A stretch of 64,000 nucleotides of DNA from Fredericiella sp963839515 (GTDB taxonomy: Bacteria > Chloroflexota > Anaerolineae > Caldilineales > Caldilineaceae): assembly GCA_963839515.1 (NCBI GenBank), contig CAWIVN010000023.1:372001-436000 (forward strand), read 5' to 3'. A model generated the notes under the pieces. The model did not search any database and was not told the origin of the DNA. It saw only the letters and a list, made by a program, of their open reading frames with translations. This document shows, one piece after another, positions 17,108 to 25,628 of this stretch (positions are counted from its first letter, which is position 1; every line of letters starts with the position of its first letter). The translations under genes and the position numbers were made by a program.

Positions 17108-18494
17108 CGCGCGGCGGCGCTTCAGTACGCTGCGCTGGCGGATTGCGCTGTGGATTGCGGGATTTGTTGCGCTGACGTTGGTGGTGTTGGGTATCTCGGT
17201 CTATATCAGTGTGGCGCAGAAGCTGTATGCCATGGTAGACGACACCCTGCGCCTCAGCGCCATACAGATTGCGGCGGCTGTAGACATCGAAAATGGAACC
17301 ATCAGGCCTAACGAAGGGCTGCAGGAGCTGGCGCCGGCGGCGTCAGGTCTTAGCGGTCGCAATCTGCTCATCCGGCTGTTTGACAAGGACGGTGCGCTGC
17401 TGGCCGAGTTTGGCCCACCGGGCAGCAATCCTGAAGCGCTGCTGGCTCCGAGCACAACGCTGGACTTTGCGACCCAGGTTCAATCCGGCGACGGAGCTGT
17501 TCGCACCTATACGACGCCCTTGCGCGACAACGATCAGATTGTGGGAACACTCCAAGTTGGAGAGGACCTGCGCCTGGTGAGCGGTGCGCTCGACCGGTTG
17601 TCGGTTGCGTTGACGTTGGGTGCGCTGCTGCTGATCGTAGCGAGTGTAGCGGGCGGCTACTTCCTAGCGGGCCGTGCACTTGCTCCCGTGGATCAGATCA
17701 CGCGCACCGTGCAGCATATCTCGACGCACGACCTGACAGCCCGTCTCAACCTGCCCGCCGGCGACGACGAGCTGGGACGCCTGGCGAGCACGCTGGATGC
17801 GATGCTGGACCGCCTCGACGAGGGCTTTCGGCGTGAGCGCCAGTTCACGGCGGACGCTTCGCACGAACTGCGCACGCCGCTGGCGGCTATGCAGGCCATA
17901 TTGGATGTCGTGCGTGCACGCCAGCGTTCCCCCGCCGAGTATCGGCAGGCTCTTGACGATATTGCCGAAGAGACGGAACGGCTGCAGAACCTGGTTGGGG
18001 GACTGCTTCACCTGGCACGTAGAGACGCTGCCGTCGACGCGTATGTGCGTAAGCCCGTAGACTTGGCGCAGCTGTTGTTCGACGTATGTGAATCGATGCA
18101 GCCGCTGGCAGAAGCAAAAGGCCTGGTCCTTGTCTGTGAGGCGCCGGCGGTTCTGATGGTTGACGGCGACGGCGACGAACTGGTCCGCATGTTTGTGAAT
18201 CTGGTGGACAATGCCATCAAGTATTCCGAAGCCGGCAGCATCAAGATTGGCGTTGCGCCGTGTGAGACGGGCTGGCGCGTGACCGTGGCGGATTCCGGGA
18301 TAGGGATTGCGCCCGAGCATCTGCCGCACGTGTTCGACCGTTTTTACCGTGCCGATGCTGCTCGCTCTCTGCGCGGGGCGGGCTTGGGGTTGGCGATTGC
18401 AGCCGACATTGCCACTGCCCATGGCGGCGCCATCGACGTAGCCAGCGCCCCGCACGCCGGGACGACCTTTGTCGTGACCTTGCCGCGAGGGTAA
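17094..18494 (+). CDS. Membrane sensor histidine kinase
   Basis: This 466-residue kinase has two membrane helices (about 15-39 and 171-192) flanking a 130-residue extracytoplasmic sensor domain. A HAMP linker (about 193-245) follows, then a HisKA domain with phospho-accepting H257 in ASHELRTPLAA and a HATPase domain with the N box NLVDNAIKYSEAG, G1 DSGIGI and G2 GAGLGLAIAADI. All catalytic boxes are intact. The start ATG at 17094 lies inside the end of the regulator gene, so the two are translationally coupled. The sensor domain has no recognised fold. It closes the lipoprotein/ABC operon. Confidence 0.93.
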   Translation: MSWLSARRRFSTLRWRIALWIAGFVALTLVVLGISVYISVAQKLYAMVDDTLRLSAIQIAAAVDIENGTIRPNEGLQELAPAASGLSGRNLLIRLFDKDGALLAEFGPPGSNPEALLAPSTTLDFATQVQSGDGAVRTYTTPLRDNDQIVGTLQVGEDLRLVSGALDRLSVALTLGALLLIVASVAGGYFLAGRALAPVDQITRTVQHISTHDLTARLNLPAGDDELGRLASTLDAMLDRLDEGFRRERQFTADASHELRTPLAAMQAILDVVRARQRSPAEYRQALDDIAEETERLQNLVGGLLHLARRDAAVDAYVRKPVDLAQLLFDVCESMQPLAEAKGLVLVCEAPAVLMVDGDGDELVRMFVNLVDNAIKYSEAGSIKIGVAPCETGWRVTVADSGIGIAPEHLPHVFDRFYRADAARSLRGAGLGLAIAADIATAHGGAIDVASAPHAGTTFVVTLPRG

Positions 18495-18609
18495 CGCCGG
18501 CTTCACCTTTTCACCCCACGGCAGCACAATGCACAATGGGCGCCTGTGATTTGTCGCGCACATCGTGTATTGCGCGCGCAGGTGGGTTGCCGTAGCATGT
18601 GTTTTCGCC

Positions 18610-19362
18610 ATGCATGGACACTCTGCGCAGCTTCTCCGCCTGTTACATCTTGCCGATAGTGCGCTGCCGATCGGGGCAACGGCGCACTCGTTTGGGTTGG
18701 AGACACTGGTGCAGGATGGCGACATCAGCCTGCCGCTGCTTGAACGCTGGTTTGCCGACTATCTGGCGGAGGCGGGCACAGTTGATGCGTATTACTGCCG
18801 CCAGGCACATCAACTAGGTCTCGGGCTGGAAGGTGTGACTTTCGCTGTTTGGCTGCGCCGTTGGCGTGCCGAGAACCAGGAGCTTTCGGCGCTGCGCCCG
18901 GCGCGTGAGAGCCGTTGGGCCTCGCACGCTCTCGGCGGGCGGTTGCTGCGGCTGCTGGCCGACCTGGAGCCCCAGCCGATCTGGCAGGCAGTGTTGGGTG
19001 TGACAGACGCCGACACACACTACTGCACGGTGTTTGGGCTCGGCGGCGCACTGCTTGGCCTCGACGCGGATGACACGGCGCTTGCCCTGCTGCGCCAAAA
19101 TGTGGCCGGCCTGATGTCGGCTTGCCAACGCCTGATGCCGTTGGGGCAGGGACGGGCGGGCCAACTGTTGTGGAAGCTGCAGACGGCGATAGTCGCGGCA
19201 GCGGCTCCCACCGGCGCCGCCCCCGCATTTGCCTGCGATCTTGGCGACACTGCCTTCCCTCCTGCTGGTCACCACGACGGAGCACCGTTCCCCTTTACTG
19301 CACTGCTGGATGTCGCCAGCATGCGTCACCCACAGCGCAGCGTGCGGCTGTTTATCAGCTGA
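18610..19362 (+). CDS. ureF: Urease accessory protein UreF
   Basis: UreF of 250 residues. Its N-terminus (LLRLLHLADSALPIGATAHSFGLETLV) and C-terminal SMRHPQRSVRLFIS are diagnostic of the family. UreF is an all-helical protein that, with UreD and UreG, forms the GTP-dependent complex that loads nickel into apo-urease; it acts as an activator or gatekeeper for UreG. The ATG at 18610 gives the usual start, although the ribosome site is weak; an in-frame ATG 15 codons earlier is possible. It is the first gene of the urease operon, and its stop shares a base with the ureD start (TGATG). Confidence 0.9.
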   Translation: MHGHSAQLLRLLHLADSALPIGATAHSFGLETLVQDGDISLPLLERWFADYLAEAGTVDAYYCRQAHQLGLGLEGVTFAVWLRRWRAENQELSALRPARESRWASHALGGRLLRLLADLEPQPIWQAVLGVTDADTHYCTVFGLGGALLGLDADDTALALLRQNVAGLMSACQRLMPLGQGRAGQLLWKLQTAIVAAAAPTGAAPAFACDLGDTAFPPAGHHDGAPFPFTALLDVASMRHPQRSVRLFIS

Positions 19363-20294
19363 TGGCGGCATTGGCAGCAGCACCAACTTCACACGTGGCC
19401 GGGGTGAACGGAGCCAAGGCCGCCCAGGGGCGCCTGGCGCTGGTGTTCGGCGTGGATGATCGACCCGGCCACGTTGACCACGCAGGCGAACCCGGCAGCA
19501 CGCGTCTGCGCAGCAGCGTGCAATTCCCACCATTACGTGTGATACGGCCGTTTGGCCTGCCGGGAGGCGGCGCGCTGGTGCACCTGCATAACGTCTCGGG
19601 GGGTGTGCTCGGCGGCGACTGTCTGCAAAGCGAGATTCGGCTGCACGAACGGGCGCGCGTCCAGGTCACGACGACCGGTTCCACGCGCGTCTACCGCCAT
19701 CGCCAAGGGGGAGAGTGTGCAGAACAGGTGACGCACTATTATGTCGGGCGCGATGCGCTGTTAGAGGTGTTGCCCGATTCGCTGATCCCCTATGCCGGGT
19801 CCCGCTACCGGCAGATCACGTCATACCACCTGGAAGAGGGGGCAGGGCTGCTGGCGTGGGAGTTGGTGACGCCGGGGCGCGAGGCGCATGGCGAGCGCTT
19901 TGCCTATGAACTGCTGGAGCTGCAGACCACTATCTGGGCAGGCGATGTGCCGCTCGCCATCGAGCGCATGCGTCTTCAGCCTGCTTTGCACCCGCTCGAC
20001 TCGCCGCTGCGGCTGGGGCGCTACGGCAGTTTTGCCACATTCTACGCCTGCCGCGTGGGGCAGCCGCCGGAGGTCTGGTCCGACCTGGAGCAGCGGCTGG
20101 GCGAGTTGGCAGAGGAGTGGAGCTGCGTGGGCGAAAGCGTGTGGGGTGTCAGCACATTGCCGGCGCACGGCGTGGTGGTGCGTGGGCTGGGCGCCACGCA
20201 GCGCAAGCTGGCGGCCGGGCTGCCGATCTTCTGGTCGGCGGCCCGGCGATTTTTGTATAGTGAGGATGGGGTCATGCCGCGCAAGCTGTATTAG
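19362..20294 (+). CDS. ureD: Urease accessory protein UreD
   Basis: UreD (UreH) of 310 residues is the scaffold that binds apo-urease and recruits UreF and UreG for nickel insertion. Recognisable blocks are FPPLRVIRPFGLPGGGALVHLHNVSGGVLGGDCLQ, shortened here to its key parts PGGGALVHLHN and GGVLGGD, then TTTGSTRVYRH, DALLEVLPDSLIPYAGSRY and the terminal PRKLY. The true start is the ATG at 19362, which overlaps the ureF stop by one base; 80 codons of open frame upstream lie antiparallel in sense to ureF and are not part of the protein. Coupled translation with ureF fits a stoichiometric complex. Confidence 0.9.
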   Translation: MAALAAAPTSHVAGVNGAKAAQGRLALVFGVDDRPGHVDHAGEPGSTRLRSSVQFPPLRVIRPFGLPGGGALVHLHNVSGGVLGGDCLQSEIRLHERARVQVTTTGSTRVYRHRQGGECAEQVTHYYVGRDALLEVLPDSLIPYAGSRYRQITSYHLEEGAGLLAWELVTPGREAHGERFAYELLELQTTIWAGDVPLAIERMRLQPALHPLDSPLRLGRYGSFATFYACRVGQPPEVWSDLEQRLGELAEEWSCVGESVWGVSTLPAHGVVVRGLGATQRKLAAGLPIFWSAARRFLYSEDGVMPRKLY

Positions 20295-20369
20295 GCAGGC
20301 CAGGCAAATAGCATAGCCAACCAATGGGTGACTAAAGATGAGCAGCAAGGAATTGGGAAAGGAACCAGT

Positions 20370-20672
20370 ATGCACTTGACGCAGCGGGAACAGGAGAAAC
20401 TGCTGATCGTCGTGGCTGCCGACCTGGCGCGGCGGCGGCAGGGACGCGGGCTCAAGCTCAACTATCCGGAGGCCATCGCCATCTTGACGGCTGAGATCAT
20501 GGAGGCAGCGCGCGATGGGCGCAGCGTGTCCGAGATCATGGGCTATGGGGCGACGATTTTGGGGCGCGACGACGTGATGGACGGGGTGGCCGAGATGATC
20601 CACGAGGTGCAGGTGGAGGCGACCTTTCCGGATGGGACGAAGCTGGTCACAGTGCACGACCCGATTCGATGA
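20370..20672 (+). CDS. ureA: Urease gamma subunit
   Basis: UreA is exactly 100 residues, the canonical length of free-standing bacterial gamma subunits. It begins MHLTQREQEKLLI and contains the conserved LNYPEAIAIL, DGRSVSEIM and VEATFPDGTKLVTVHDPI segments. It forms the alpha-beta-gamma trimer of urease with UreB and UreC. GAAAGGA lies 7 bases before the ATG at 20370, so the 14-codon upstream extension was excluded. The 51-base gap to ureB is made of short AAGAGCAC-like repeats and holds the ureB ribosome site. Confidence 0.95.
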   Translation: MHLTQREQEKLLIVVAADLARRRQGRGLKLNYPEAIAILTAEIMEAARDGRSVSEIMGYGATILGRDDVMDGVAEMIHEVQVEATFPDGTKLVTVHDPIR

Positions 20673-20723
20673 GGAACCAGGCAATCCACGAAGAGCACAA
20701 AGAGCACCAAGAAGGAGCAGGAG

Positions 20724-21092
20724 ATGATTCCGGGCGAAGTGTTGGTGGACGAAGGTGCGGGGCCGGTAGCGGCGAACGCAGGGCGCGCGACGGCCGGTGT
20801 TGTGGTGTACAACACGGGCGATCGGCCGATCCAGGTGGGCAGCCATTTTCATTTTTTCGAGGCCAACCGGGCGCTGCGTTTTGAGCGAGCGGCGGCGTAT
20901 GGCATGCGCTTGAACATCGCGGCTGGCACAGCCGTGCGTTTTGAGCCGGGCGAGGACAAGGAGGTGGCGCTGGTGGCGCTGGGCGGCACGCGGACAATGT
21001 ATGGCCATCGCGGCTGGGTCAACGGCTGCCTGGACGACGAGGCCGTGCGCAGTGCAGCCCTGGCACGTGCGGAAGGGGGCGAAACTCGATGA
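20724..21092 (+). CDS. ureB: Urease beta subunit
   Basis: UreB of 122 residues, a normal length. It begins MIPGEVLV and carries the family segments VYNTGDRPIQVGSHFHFFEANRAL, of which GDRPIQVGSHFHFFE is the hallmark, and GMRLNIAAGTAVRFEPGE. It is a structural subunit of the urease trimer. AAGGAGCAGGAG precedes the ATG. Its stop overlaps the ureC start as ATGA (21089-21092), ensuring coupled synthesis with the catalytic subunit. Confidence 0.95.
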   Translation: MIPGEVLVDEGAGPVAANAGRATAGVVVYNTGDRPIQVGSHFHFFEANRALRFERAAAYGMRLNIAAGTAVRFEPGEDKEVALVALGGTRTMYGHRGWVNGCLDDEAVRSAALARAEGGETR

Positions 21093-22807
21093 GCCTGCAG
21101 ATTCCACGATCGGTTTATGCCAGCCTATATGGACCGACAACCGGCGACCGCGTGCGGCTGGCCGATACTGAGCTGTTGATCGAGGTCGAGCACGACTACA
21201 CCGTATACGGCGAGGAGATCCCGTTTGGCGGCGGCAAGGTGATCCGTGACGGCATGGGCCAGAGCAGCGCTGCCACGCGTGAAAGCGGCGCGTTGGACCT
21301 GGTCATCACGAATGCCCTCATCCTCGATCACTGGGGCATCGTCAAGGCAGACATCGGCATACGCGACGGGCGTATTGTCAAGGTAGGCAAGGCGGGCAAC
21401 CCGGACACGATGGACGGGGTGGACCCGCAACTGGTGGTGGGCGCCTCCACGGAAGTGGTGGCCGGCGAACACCTGATCGTCACGGCGGGCGGCATCGACT
21501 CTCACATTCACTTTATCGCGCCGCAGCAGATCTACGAGGCGCTCTCCAACGGCATTACGACCATGTTGGGCGGCGGCACGGGGCCGGCCACGGGCACCAA
21601 CGCCACGACCTGTACGCCGGGAGCATGGAACCTGGCGCGCATGCTGCAGGCGGCGGAGGCATGGCCGCTCAACTTTGGGTTTCTGGGCAAGGGCAACACG
21701 TCCACGGCCCCGCCCCTTGTCGAGCAGCTGCTGGCAGGGGCATGCGGGCTCAAGCTGCATGAGGACTGGGGCACGACGCCGGCGGCGATCGATGCCTGCC
21801 TATCTGTGGCCGACCAGTACGACGTGCAGGTGGCGATCCACACCGATACCTTGAACGAGGCCGGCTTTGTCGAGGACACCATCGCCGCCATCGGCGGGCG
21901 CACGATCCATACCTATCACACCGAGGGGGCAGGCGGAGGCCACGCACCGGACATCATCAAGATTGCCGGCTACTCCTATATCCTGCCCTCGTCCACCAAC
22001 CCGACGCGGCCGTTTACCGTCAACACGATCGCCGAGCACCTGGACATGCTGATGGTCTGCCATCACCTGAACCCGCAGGTGCCTGAGGACGTGGCGTTTG
22101 CCGAGAGCCGTATCCGCGCCGAGACGATTGCGGCCGAGGACATCCTGCACGATCTAGGCGTCATCAGCATGATTTCAAGCGATTCGCAGGCAATGGGACG
22201 CATCGGCGAGGTGGTCACACGCTGCTGGCAGACAGCGCACAAAATGAAGGTGCAGCGTGGGCCGTTGCCGGGTGATAGTACGCGCAACGACAACGTGCGT
22301 GCCAAGCGCTACGTCGCCAAGTACACGATTAACCCGGCCGTGGCGCATGGCATGTCACACCTGGTGGGATCGATCGAGCCCGGCAAACTAGCTGACCTGG
22401 TCTTGTGGAAGCCGGCGCTGTTTGGCGTTAAGCCGGAACTAGTGATCAAGGGCGGCTTTATCGCCTGGGGGGCGATGGGCGATGCCAACGCCTCGATTCC
22501 GACCCCGCAGCCGGTGTTGTACCGGCCGATGTTTGGCAGCTTTGGGCGGGCCATCGGGCCAAGCGGCATCACCTTTGTGTCCCAGGCATCTCTGGACGCA
22601 GGCGTGCCGCAACGCCTGGGGTTGAACAAGCAGGTCGAGGCCGTGCGCAACTGCCGGCAGATCGGCAAGGCGCAGATGGTGCACAACGATGCCACGCCCT
22701 CTATCGAGGTGGATCCCGAGACCTACGAAGTACGCGTCGACGGCGTACTGGCCACATGCGAGCCCGCAACGGTGCTGCCCATGGCGCAGCGGTATTTCCT
22801 GTTTTAG
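21089..22807 (+). CDS. ureC: Urease alpha (catalytic) subunit
   Basis: UreC of 572 residues hydrolyses urea to ammonia and carbamate at a di-nickel centre. All ligands are present: H139 and H141 (DSHIHF), the carbamylated lysine K222 (GLKLHEDWG), H251, H277 and D365. The mobile-flap C324-H325 pair is in MVCHHLNP. Positions run two residues ahead of the classic Sporosarcina numbering. Nothing suggests loss of activity. The gene ends FLF-stop and is followed with no gap by the remnant of a urea-transport ATPase gene, so the downstream part of the operon has been rearranged. Confidence 0.97.
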   Translation: MSLQIPRSVYASLYGPTTGDRVRLADTELLIEVEHDYTVYGEEIPFGGGKVIRDGMGQSSAATRESGALDLVITNALILDHWGIVKADIGIRDGRIVKVGKAGNPDTMDGVDPQLVVGASTEVVAGEHLIVTAGGIDSHIHFIAPQQIYEALSNGITTMLGGGTGPATGTNATTCTPGAWNLARMLQAAEAWPLNFGFLGKGNTSTAPPLVEQLLAGACGLKLHEDWGTTPAAIDACLSVADQYDVQVAIHTDTLNEAGFVEDTIAAIGGRTIHTYHTEGAGGGHAPDIIKIAGYSYILPSSTNPTRPFTVNTIAEHLDMLMVCHHLNPQVPEDVAFAESRIRAETIAAEDILHDLGVISMISSDSQAMGRIGEVVTRCWQTAHKMKVQRGPLPGDSTRNDNVRAKRYVAKYTINPAVAHGMSHLVGSIEPGKLADLVLWKPALFGVKPELVIKGGFIAWGAMGDANASIPTPQPVLYRPMFGSFGRAIGPSGITFVSQASLDAGVPQRLGLNKQVEAVRNCRQIGKAQMVHNDATPSIEVDPETYEVRVDGVLATCEPATVLPMAQRYFLF

Positions 22808-23004
22808 CCTTCTTCGAGATCGAGGACTTGATCCGCAGCCTGCGCGAACAGGGACGCACGTCGATCTTGCTAGTCGAGCAGTATCTGGACTTTGCGCTCA
22901 ATGTGGGCAATTATTTCTATGTCATGGAGACGGGCACAATCGTCATGCACGGCGCCACTGCAGAGTTTGACAGCGCCGCGGCGCGCGAATACTTGGCCGT
23001 GTGA
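22808..23004 (+). pseudogene. 3' remnant of urea ABC transporter ATPase gene urtE
   Basis: The frame in phase from 22808 codes for about 65 residues, including EIEDLIRSLREQGRTSILLVEQYLDFAL in two halves around ILLVEQY, then YVMETGTIVMHGATAEF. This is the C-terminal end of a UrtE/LivF-type branched-chain/urea ABC ATPase, after the Walker B and including the H-loop region. The Walker A, Q-loop and signature motifs are all missing and no ribosome site or start codon is suitable. It begins the moment ureC stops, which points to a deletion that removed the transporter genes and most of urtE. The surviving frame is intact to its stop, so the event may be recent. Confidence 0.75.
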
Positions 23005-23040
23005 GTCTTCCGGGAAGGGTGGGTCTTCCGGGAAGGGTGT
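23005..23040. repeat. 18-bp tandem duplication between the urtE remnant and ureG
   Basis: Two copies of an 18-base unit (23005-23022 and 23023-23040) differ only in the last base. Each unit contains CTTCCGGGAAG, itself an inverted repeat around a central G. It begins inside the remnant's flank and may mark the rearrangement or be a tandem binding site. Confidence 0.55.
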
Positions 23041-23090
23041 GGTCGCCACAACGAGATTGTAGTTGAGAGACAACGAGAAGTGAGATAGCC

Positions 23091-24357
23091 ATGGAAACCA
23101 GTGTAGCAAGTCCCGCCTCGGCAGCGAATGACGTCGCTCCAGCGCTGCGCGTTGGTGTGGCCGGGCCGGTCGGGAAGCGGTAAGACGACTATCGTCGAAT
23201 GTCTTAGCCGCGAGTTGACGGCCTCCGGCTACGAAGTGGCCGTCGTGACCAACGACATCTTCACGCAGGAGGATGCCGAGTTTCTGCGCCGGCGTGGGGT
23301 GCTGCCGCAGGCGCGTGTGCGCGGGGTGGAGACGGGCGGCTGCCCGCATTCTGCCATCCGCGACGACGCCTCGATGAACCTGGAGGCGGTGTGCGCGTTG
23401 GAGGCGGCCTTCCCGCAGCTGCACCTGGTCCTGGTGGAGAGCGGCGGCGACAACCTGGCAGCAGCATTTAGCCCCGAGCTTGTAGATGTGTGGATTTACG
23501 TGATCGACGTCTCGGCCGGCGACAAGATTCCACGCAAGGGCGGGCCGGGCAACTCGCGCTCAGATCTGCTGGTGATCAACAAGATCGACCTGGCCCCGCT
23601 CGTCGGGGCATCACTCGAGGTGATGGCGCGCGATGCCAAGAAGATGCGGGGCGACCTGCCGTTTGTCTTCTGCAACCTCAAGGACGGCACGGGGCTGGAC
23701 ACCGTGATCACCTGGCTCGAGCCGCAGATGGCGCGCACGGCGCCGCGCCGGCGGCGCTTGTGGGACGGGCGCATCGAGTACGACGGGCCGGCCGAGCTGT
23801 TGAGCCATGCATCGCTGCACAGCCACCAGTTTGAACGCAGGCTGGCCGGCGTGTTGCCGCCGCGCTATCAAGGGGTGGCGCCGACCGCTGCGCCTATGGT
23901 GGGGGCAGACTTGCAGTATGGCGACGACGGCCGCGTGGCCTGGGACGAAATGTGGACCGACTTCTGTGACCTGGCGCTGGCTGGCGGGCCACCACATCGC
24001 GACGGGCTGTTGGAACCGGCCGATCCGGCGGACGTGCGCAGCCGCCCGGAGGAGTATGCTACCGTCGTAACCGAAATGGCGCGCGGGATCGAACTGGTCA
24101 GCGGTCTGCCGGTAGAATGCGACGGCCCGCCGGGGTGGATCGGCGTCGCCTGCGCCGACGAGGCGATGGCCGTGTGGCTGCTGCGGGCGATCGTGGCCGA
24201 GAACGTTTGCGTGCGCCGTAACGGCAGCGTGCTGTACCTGCCTGCTGGGCCCAGTTTTCGGCTGGACTACGAGATTCGCAACGTGATCACGGCGCTGGCC
24301 AAGACGGCGCATTACTGGCGCGAGCACGTTGGTCAAAGCAAATTGACCGTGAGTTGA
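23091..24357 (+). CDS. ureG: UreG GTPase fused to a ~200-residue C-terminal domain; one-base frameshift in the P-loop
   Basis: UreG is the GTPase that drives nickel delivery to urease. The frame from ATG 23091 reads METSVASPASAAN...LRVGVAGPVG and then shifts at about 23175, where GGGAAGCGGT has one base more than the GGGAGCGGT needed for GPVGSGKT; after it, the other frame gives SGKTTIVECL and continues intact. Translation from ATG 23128 in the second frame would give an abnormal N-terminus that by chance still reads GRSGSGKTT. The nickel-binding GGCPH motif, ESGGDNL and NKIDLAPLVGA are intact. After the normal UreG end (about LDTVITWLEP) another 200 residues follow without a stop, including HASLHSH and WDEMWTDFCDLALAGGPPHRDG. 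Their function is unknown. Confidence 0.8.
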
Positions 24358-24409
24358 CGTATAAGAGCGTGCGAGGTGAAAGAGCCAGGCACGCAAAGGC
24401 CCCGATGGT

Positions 24410-24438
24410 TTCTTTCTGCTCCCCAATATCGTTATACT
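24410..24438 (+). promoter_or_regulatory. Weak promoter candidate for mrp
   Basis: TATACT (24433-24438) is a good -10 about 100 bases before the mrp start. The hexamer 17 bases upstream (TTCTTT) is poor. The 181-base gap between ureG and mrp holds no gene. Confidence 0.25.
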
Positions 24439-24538
24439 GACGCTATTCTGGATAGCTCCTTGCGGAACGTGCTCCAAGATGGGGTACGATCTAGGAAAAC
24501 GACTGTATACGATTCTGTTGCCAAAGGATTAGCAGATT

Positions 24539-25597
24539 ATGGCTGGATTTTTCAATAACGGCTCCCCCACCGCCGATTCCGTGATGCAGGCGCTGGCGAC
24601 AGTACAGGAGCCGGAACTGCATAAGGACCTGGTTGCGCTTAACATGATCCGCGACCTCACGGTCAGCGCCGGTGAGGTGGGCTTTACCATTGTGCTGACG
24701 ACGCCCGCCTGCCCCCTGCGCGCCAAGATGGAGCAGGACGCCATCGACGCCGTCAAGGCTGTTCCCGGCGTTAAGAACGTCAACGTGCGCTTTACGGCCG
24801 ACGTGCGCACCGACCACCGCATCATCGGCAAGCTCAACATCCCCGTGAAAAACATTGTCGCCGTGGCGTCGGGCAAGGGCGGCGTGGGCAAGAGCACCGT
24901 TGCCACCAACCTGGCTGTGAGCCTGGCCATGGACGGCGCGCGCGTGGGCGTGCTGGATGCTGACATCTATGGGCCGAACATTCCGATCATGTTTGGGCTG
25001 TCGGGCCGGCCGGCGATTCGTGACGAGAAGATGGTACCCTTCGAGCGCTACGGCGTCGAGGTGATTAGTATGGGCTTTCTGATGCCCGACGGCGAGGCCG
25101 TGGTTTGGCGCGGGCCGATGCTGCACAAGGCGATCCAGCAGCTGTTTACCGACGTGCACTGGGGGTCGCTCGACTACCTGATCGTAGACTTGCCACCAGG
25201 CACGGGTGACGCCCAGTTGAGCCTGGCGCAGAGCGTGCCGCTGACCGGCGGCATCATCGTGACAGGGCCGCAGAAGGTGGCGGTGGCGGACGCTATGCGC
25301 GGGGCTGCAGCTTTCAAGCGGCTGGAGGTGCCGATCCTGGGCGTGATCGAAAACATGTCGGGCGAAATCTTTGGCCAAGGTGGGGGCGAGCAGGCGGCTC
25401 GCGACCTGCACGTAGATTTTCTGGCGCGCATCCCGCTGGACGCACGCGTGCGTGCGGGTGGTGACAGCGGCGATCCCATCGTCATGGCTGCACCGCAGAG
25501 CGAGACGGCCATCGCCTTCCGTAATTTCGCCCGTGTCGTAGCGGCCAAGATCAGCGTCATGGTTATCCGCGCCGAGCCGGAGTTGAAGATCATCTAG
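24539..25597 (+). CDS. mrp: Mrp/ApbC-family Fe-S cluster carrier ATPase
   Basis: This 352-residue P-loop NTPase has an N-terminal DUF59/MIP18-like domain (about 12-90, with TTPACPLRAKME), then the deviant Walker A SGKGGVGKST, DADIYGPNIP and the LIVDLPPGTGD Walker B region. Mrp/NBP35 proteins carry Fe-S clusters to apo-proteins. The CPxC pair that bridges the cluster in most Mrp proteins normally follows VIENMS; here that stretch reads VIENMSGEIFGQGGGE with the cysteines absent, as in a known subset of the family. It is separated from ureG by 181 bases and ends in a strong terminator. Confidence 0.9.
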   Translation: MAGFFNNGSPTADSVMQALATVQEPELHKDLVALNMIRDLTVSAGEVGFTIVLTTPACPLRAKMEQDAIDAVKAVPGVKNVNVRFTADVRTDHRIIGKLNIPVKNIVAVASGKGGVGKSTVATNLAVSLAMDGARVGVLDADIYGPNIPIMFGLSGRPAIRDEKMVPFERYGVEVISMGFLMPDGEAVVWRGPMLHKAIQQLFTDVHWGSLDYLIVDLPPGTGDAQLSLAQSVPLTGGIIVTGPQKVAVADAMRGAAAFKRLEVPILGVIENMSGEIFGQGGGEQAARDLHVDFLARIPLDARVRAGGDSGDPIVMAAPQSETAIAFRNFARVVAAKISVMVIRAEPELKII

Positions 25598-25628
25598 AAT
25601 TCTCCAAGCTCCGCACCTGATGCCTTCA

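Noticed and set aside
19821..21140. A 439-codon open frame antisense to ureD, ureA and ureB
   Set aside because: It spans three well-defined urease genes on the other strand and has no domain features.
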